Origin: Corynebacterium sp. | Lineage (GTDB): Bacteria; Actinomycetota; Actinomycetes; Mycobacteriales; Mycobacteriaceae | Direction: 5' to 3' | Length of the DNA: 7,057 nucleotides | NCBI GenBank assembly: GCA_030450335.1 | Contig: JAKDIS010000123.1 | Location: 1 to 7,057, forward strand | Notes under the pieces: generated by a model | What the model was told of the DNA's origin: nothing | The model's input: only the letters and a program-made list of their open reading frames with translations | Databases searched by the model: none | Part shown: positions 5,317 to 7,057 of the stretch, in pieces | Position numbering within the stretch: position 1 is the stretch's first letter | Layout: the number at the start of each line of letters is the position of its first letter | Made by a program: the position numbers and the translations under genes

Positions 5317-6985
5317 GCTCCAAGGGTAGGACGTGTTCTCCGGAGGCGTCCAGGGTCAGCGCCAGCGAGGAGATGTACTGCGTACGTCCGTCCGGGCCGG
5401 GCACCGCGGAGGCGAGCATGTCCGGGCGCTCACAGGACTCGCCGGTGACCGCGCAGGTCAGCCGGGCGTCCGAGGGGTTGCCGTCGGCGTCCTCCATGGG
5501 CAGGTCGATGCCGTCGGAGTCGCGGCGCAGGTACCAGCGACCCTTCGTGACGACGGCCATGAGCGGGGTGGTGACCACGGCGATGACCGCGGCGAACAAC
5601 GGGGAGAACGGGGCGACGGTGTGGCCGAAGGCACCGAAGAACATGGCGATCGACACCCCGCCGGACAGCAGCACCGACACGATGCCCACCGGGTTGTAGT
5701 CGAAGAGCATGCCGCGGCGGAACTCCGGACGCTTCGGCGAGATCCCCAGCAGGTACTTGTTGACCACGATGTCGGCGGCCACGGTGAAGATCCAGGCGAT
5801 GGCGAGGTTGGAGTAGAAGCTCAGTACGAAGCTCAGCACGCTGAACATGTTGAACTCCATCAACGCCAGGGAGATCGACACGTTGAGCACCACGAACCAC
5901 ACCCGGCCCGGGTAGCGCTTGGTGGTGCGCGAGTAGATGTTCGTCCAGGCCAGCGAGCCGCAGTAGGCGTTGGTGGTGTTGATCTTGATCTGGGAGATGA
6001 CCACCAGCACCACCGCGAGGGTCACGGCGAGCCAGCCGGGCATCATCTGGCGGTACTCGGTCATGAACTGGTTGACCGGCTCCACGGCGATGTCGGAGCC
6101 CTGCCCCACCACCGAGATCATGTAGACGGCGAGGAAGACGCCGATGATCTGCTTCGTCGCACCGAGCACCACCCAGCCGGGCCCGCCGCAGATCACCGCG
6201 GCCCACCAGGAGCGGCGGTTGTCGTCCGTCTTCGGCGGCATGAACCGCAGGTAGTCGATGTTCTCGGCGATCTGCGCGGTCAGTGACAGGCAGACGGCGG
6301 CGGCGAGCATCATCGCCGCGAAGGACACCGGCGAGTCGTTCTCACCGGTGTACTCCAGGAAGGTGCCCACCGACGAGGGCTCCTGCACGATGAGCACCAC
6401 CAGCGGCACGAACATCATCACCAGCCACAGCGGGTTGGTCCAGGAGTGCAGCTTGGACAGCAGCTTCATGCCGAAGATGACCAGCGGGATGATCATCAGC
6501 GAGCTGACCGCGTAGCCGGCCCACAGCGGGATGCCGAGGCCGACCTTGAGCCCCTGCGCCATGATCGCGCCCTCGGTGGCGAAGAGGATGAAGGTGAAGG
6601 ACACGAAGATGAGGTTGGTGATGATCGAACCCTTGTAGCCGAAGCCGGAGCCGCGGGTGATCAGGTCGAGGTCCACGTTGTAGCGCGCGGCGTAGTAGGC
6701 CAGCGGGGCACTGGACACGAAGATCAGCACGGCGGCGATGAGGATGCCGCCGACGGCGTTGGTGGTGCCGTGCTCCACGCCGATGGCCGCGCCGATGGAG
6801 AAGTCCGCGAGGTAGGCGATGCCGCCGAGGGCACTGGCCGCGACGGCCGCCGGCGTCCACTTGCGGTAGTGCCGCGGGGCGAAGCGCAGCGAGAAGTCCT
6901 CGGTGCCGACGGGACTCGACGGGGTCTGTACCGACTGGGAGGCGGGTGCCTCCGCGGTGGTGGGTGTGGTCACTGTCTGGGTCAT
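5291..6985 (-). CDS. NCS1-family nucleobase (purine/cytosine-type) permease
   Basis: This 564-residue inner-membrane transporter has about twelve membrane segments (between about residues 47 and 480) and a cytosolic N-terminus rich in Thr, Ser and Pro. The family (nucleobase:cation symport-1) imports cytosine, purines, allantoin, hydantoins, or vitamins such as thiamine or pyridoxine. Family-like stretches include GFGYKGS (114-120), NTTNAYCGSLAWTNIYSR (336-353), MEFNMFSVLSFVLSFYSNLAIAW (376-398) and FDYNPVGIVSVLLSGG (428-443). The substrate is not readable. Residues 481-564 form an unusually long soluble tail. The part at 511-554 resembles, from memory, a Cys-rich module found after the permease domain in sensor-kinase fusions, here mostly without its cysteines. 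The ATG at 6985 has no Shine-Dalgarno sequence; TAGCGT lies eight bases upstream. The gene leads an operon with the sirtuin, which starts inside its 3' end. Confidence 0.9.
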   Translation of the reverse strand: MTQTVTTPTTAEAPASQSVQTPSSPVGTEDFSLRFAPRHYRKWTPAAVAASALGGIAYLADFSIGAAIGVEHGTTNAVGGILIAAVLIFVSSAPLAYYAARYNVDLDLITRGSGFGYKGSIITNLIFVSFTFILFATEGAIMAQGLKVGLGIPLWAGYAVSSLMIIPLVIFGMKLLSKLHSWTNPLWLVMMFVPLVVLIVQEPSSVGTFLEYTGENDSPVSFAAMMLAAAVCLSLTAQIAENIDYLRFMPPKTDDNRRSWWAAVICGGPGWVVLGATKQIIGVFLAVYMISVVGQGSDIAVEPVNQFMTEYRQMMPGWLAVTLAVVLVVISQIKINTTNAYCGSLAWTNIYSRTTKRYPGRVWFVVLNVSISLALMEFNMFSVLSFVLSFYSNLAIAWIFTVAADIVVNKYLLGISPKRPEFRRGMLFDYNPVGIVSVLLSGGVSIAMFFGAFGHTVAPFSPLFAAVIAVVTTPLMAVVTKGRWYLRRDSDGIDLPMEDADGNPSDARLTCAVTGESCERPDMLASAVPGPDGRTQYISSLALTLDASGEHVLPLEHEPGTDRP

Positions 6986-6993
6986 GGGACAGG

Positions 6994-7003
6994 ACGCTAC
7001 GGT
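6994..7003. promoter_or_regulatory. Permease -10, with a possible divergent -10 sharing its TA
   Basis: ACGCTACGGT holds TAGCGT on the minus strand (6999-6994), ending eight bases before the permease ATG, and TACGGT on the plus strand (6998-7003). Because no ribosome binding site precedes the permease ATG, a leaderless mRNA is likely. The plus-strand hexamer would serve a rightward transcript, but no ATG stands at the leaderless distance and the window ends before any gene can be seen. Confidence 0.4.
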
Positions 7004-7057
7004 CGCCGTTTTTCCGGCACCCTCCCCGTGGCGTTTCGTCGAGGTTACGGTTGCGGC
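7004..7057. other. Right-edge non-coding region
   Basis: These 54 bases lie upstream of the permease promoter. They hold a run of five T (7009-7013) and a second TTACGGTTGCGG (7045-7056) resembling CTACGGTCGCCG (6997-7008). I see no start codon with a ribosome binding site, and the window ends before any further gene can be supported. Confidence 0.4.

Noticed and set aside
5333..6286. Long plus-strand open frame opposite the permease
   Set aside because: Its composition is dominated by His, Arg, Gly, Val and Asp, as expected for the antisense of a membrane protein in high-GC DNA. It has no motifs or ribosome binding site.
1..7057. A new defence, mobile or biosynthetic system
   Set aside because: All genes but two match common housekeeping or accessory families. 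There are no nucleases, transposases, integrases, repeats with spacers, toxin-antitoxin pairs or reverse transcriptases, and base composition looks even throughout.

Overview
The window is an ordinary, gene-dense piece of a high-GC chromosome (about two thirds G+C by eye). Actinomycetota is the best fit, most likely a Corynebacterium-like member of the Mycobacteriales. Three things point there: a class III sirtuin that closely resembles the mycobacterial type as I remember it, very short gaps between divergent genes, and many starts that look leaderless. I see no tRNA, rRNA, CRISPR array, insertion sequence or phage gene, and no gap longer than 75 bases.

Layout, left to right. A rho-independent terminator (14-42, minus) ends a minus-strand gene (75-821) for an uncharacterised protein with gamma-glutamylcyclotransferase-like motifs. 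It diverges from a TetR-family regulator (887-1456, plus). The regulator runs tail to tail into a nitronate monooxygenase-type flavoprotein (1464-2417, minus). This diverges from a small membrane protein (2468-2788, plus), whose 3' end overlaps a flavodoxin-like protein (2764-3240, minus). The flavodoxin diverges from a two-gene plus-strand unit: a class I glutamine amidotransferase (3271-3999) and a gamma-class carbonic anhydrase-like hexapeptide protein (4014-4568). The latter overlaps tail to tail with a sirtuin (4561-5316, minus), which lies downstream of, and overlaps, an NCS1 nucleobase-type permease (5291-6985, minus). The right end holds the permease promoter and perhaps a divergent one.

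The genes do not form one recognisable pathway. The credible working units are the divergent 75-821/tetR pair (probably locally regulated), the amidotransferase-carbonic anhydrase pair, and the permease-sirtuin operon.

The most interesting signals are in the layout. All four plus-strand genes have TANNNT exactly 7 bases before ATG, and the permease and sirtuin have it at 8 and 6, which suggests leaderless transcripts. Three of the four divergent gaps carry ANNNTANNNT, two back-to-back -10 hexamers sharing one TA step. The permease tail looks like a Cys-rich module that has lost most of its cysteines. Two convergent gene pairs overlap in palindromes that hold both stop codons. I found no convincing new multi-gene system such as a defence island or biosynthetic cluster.
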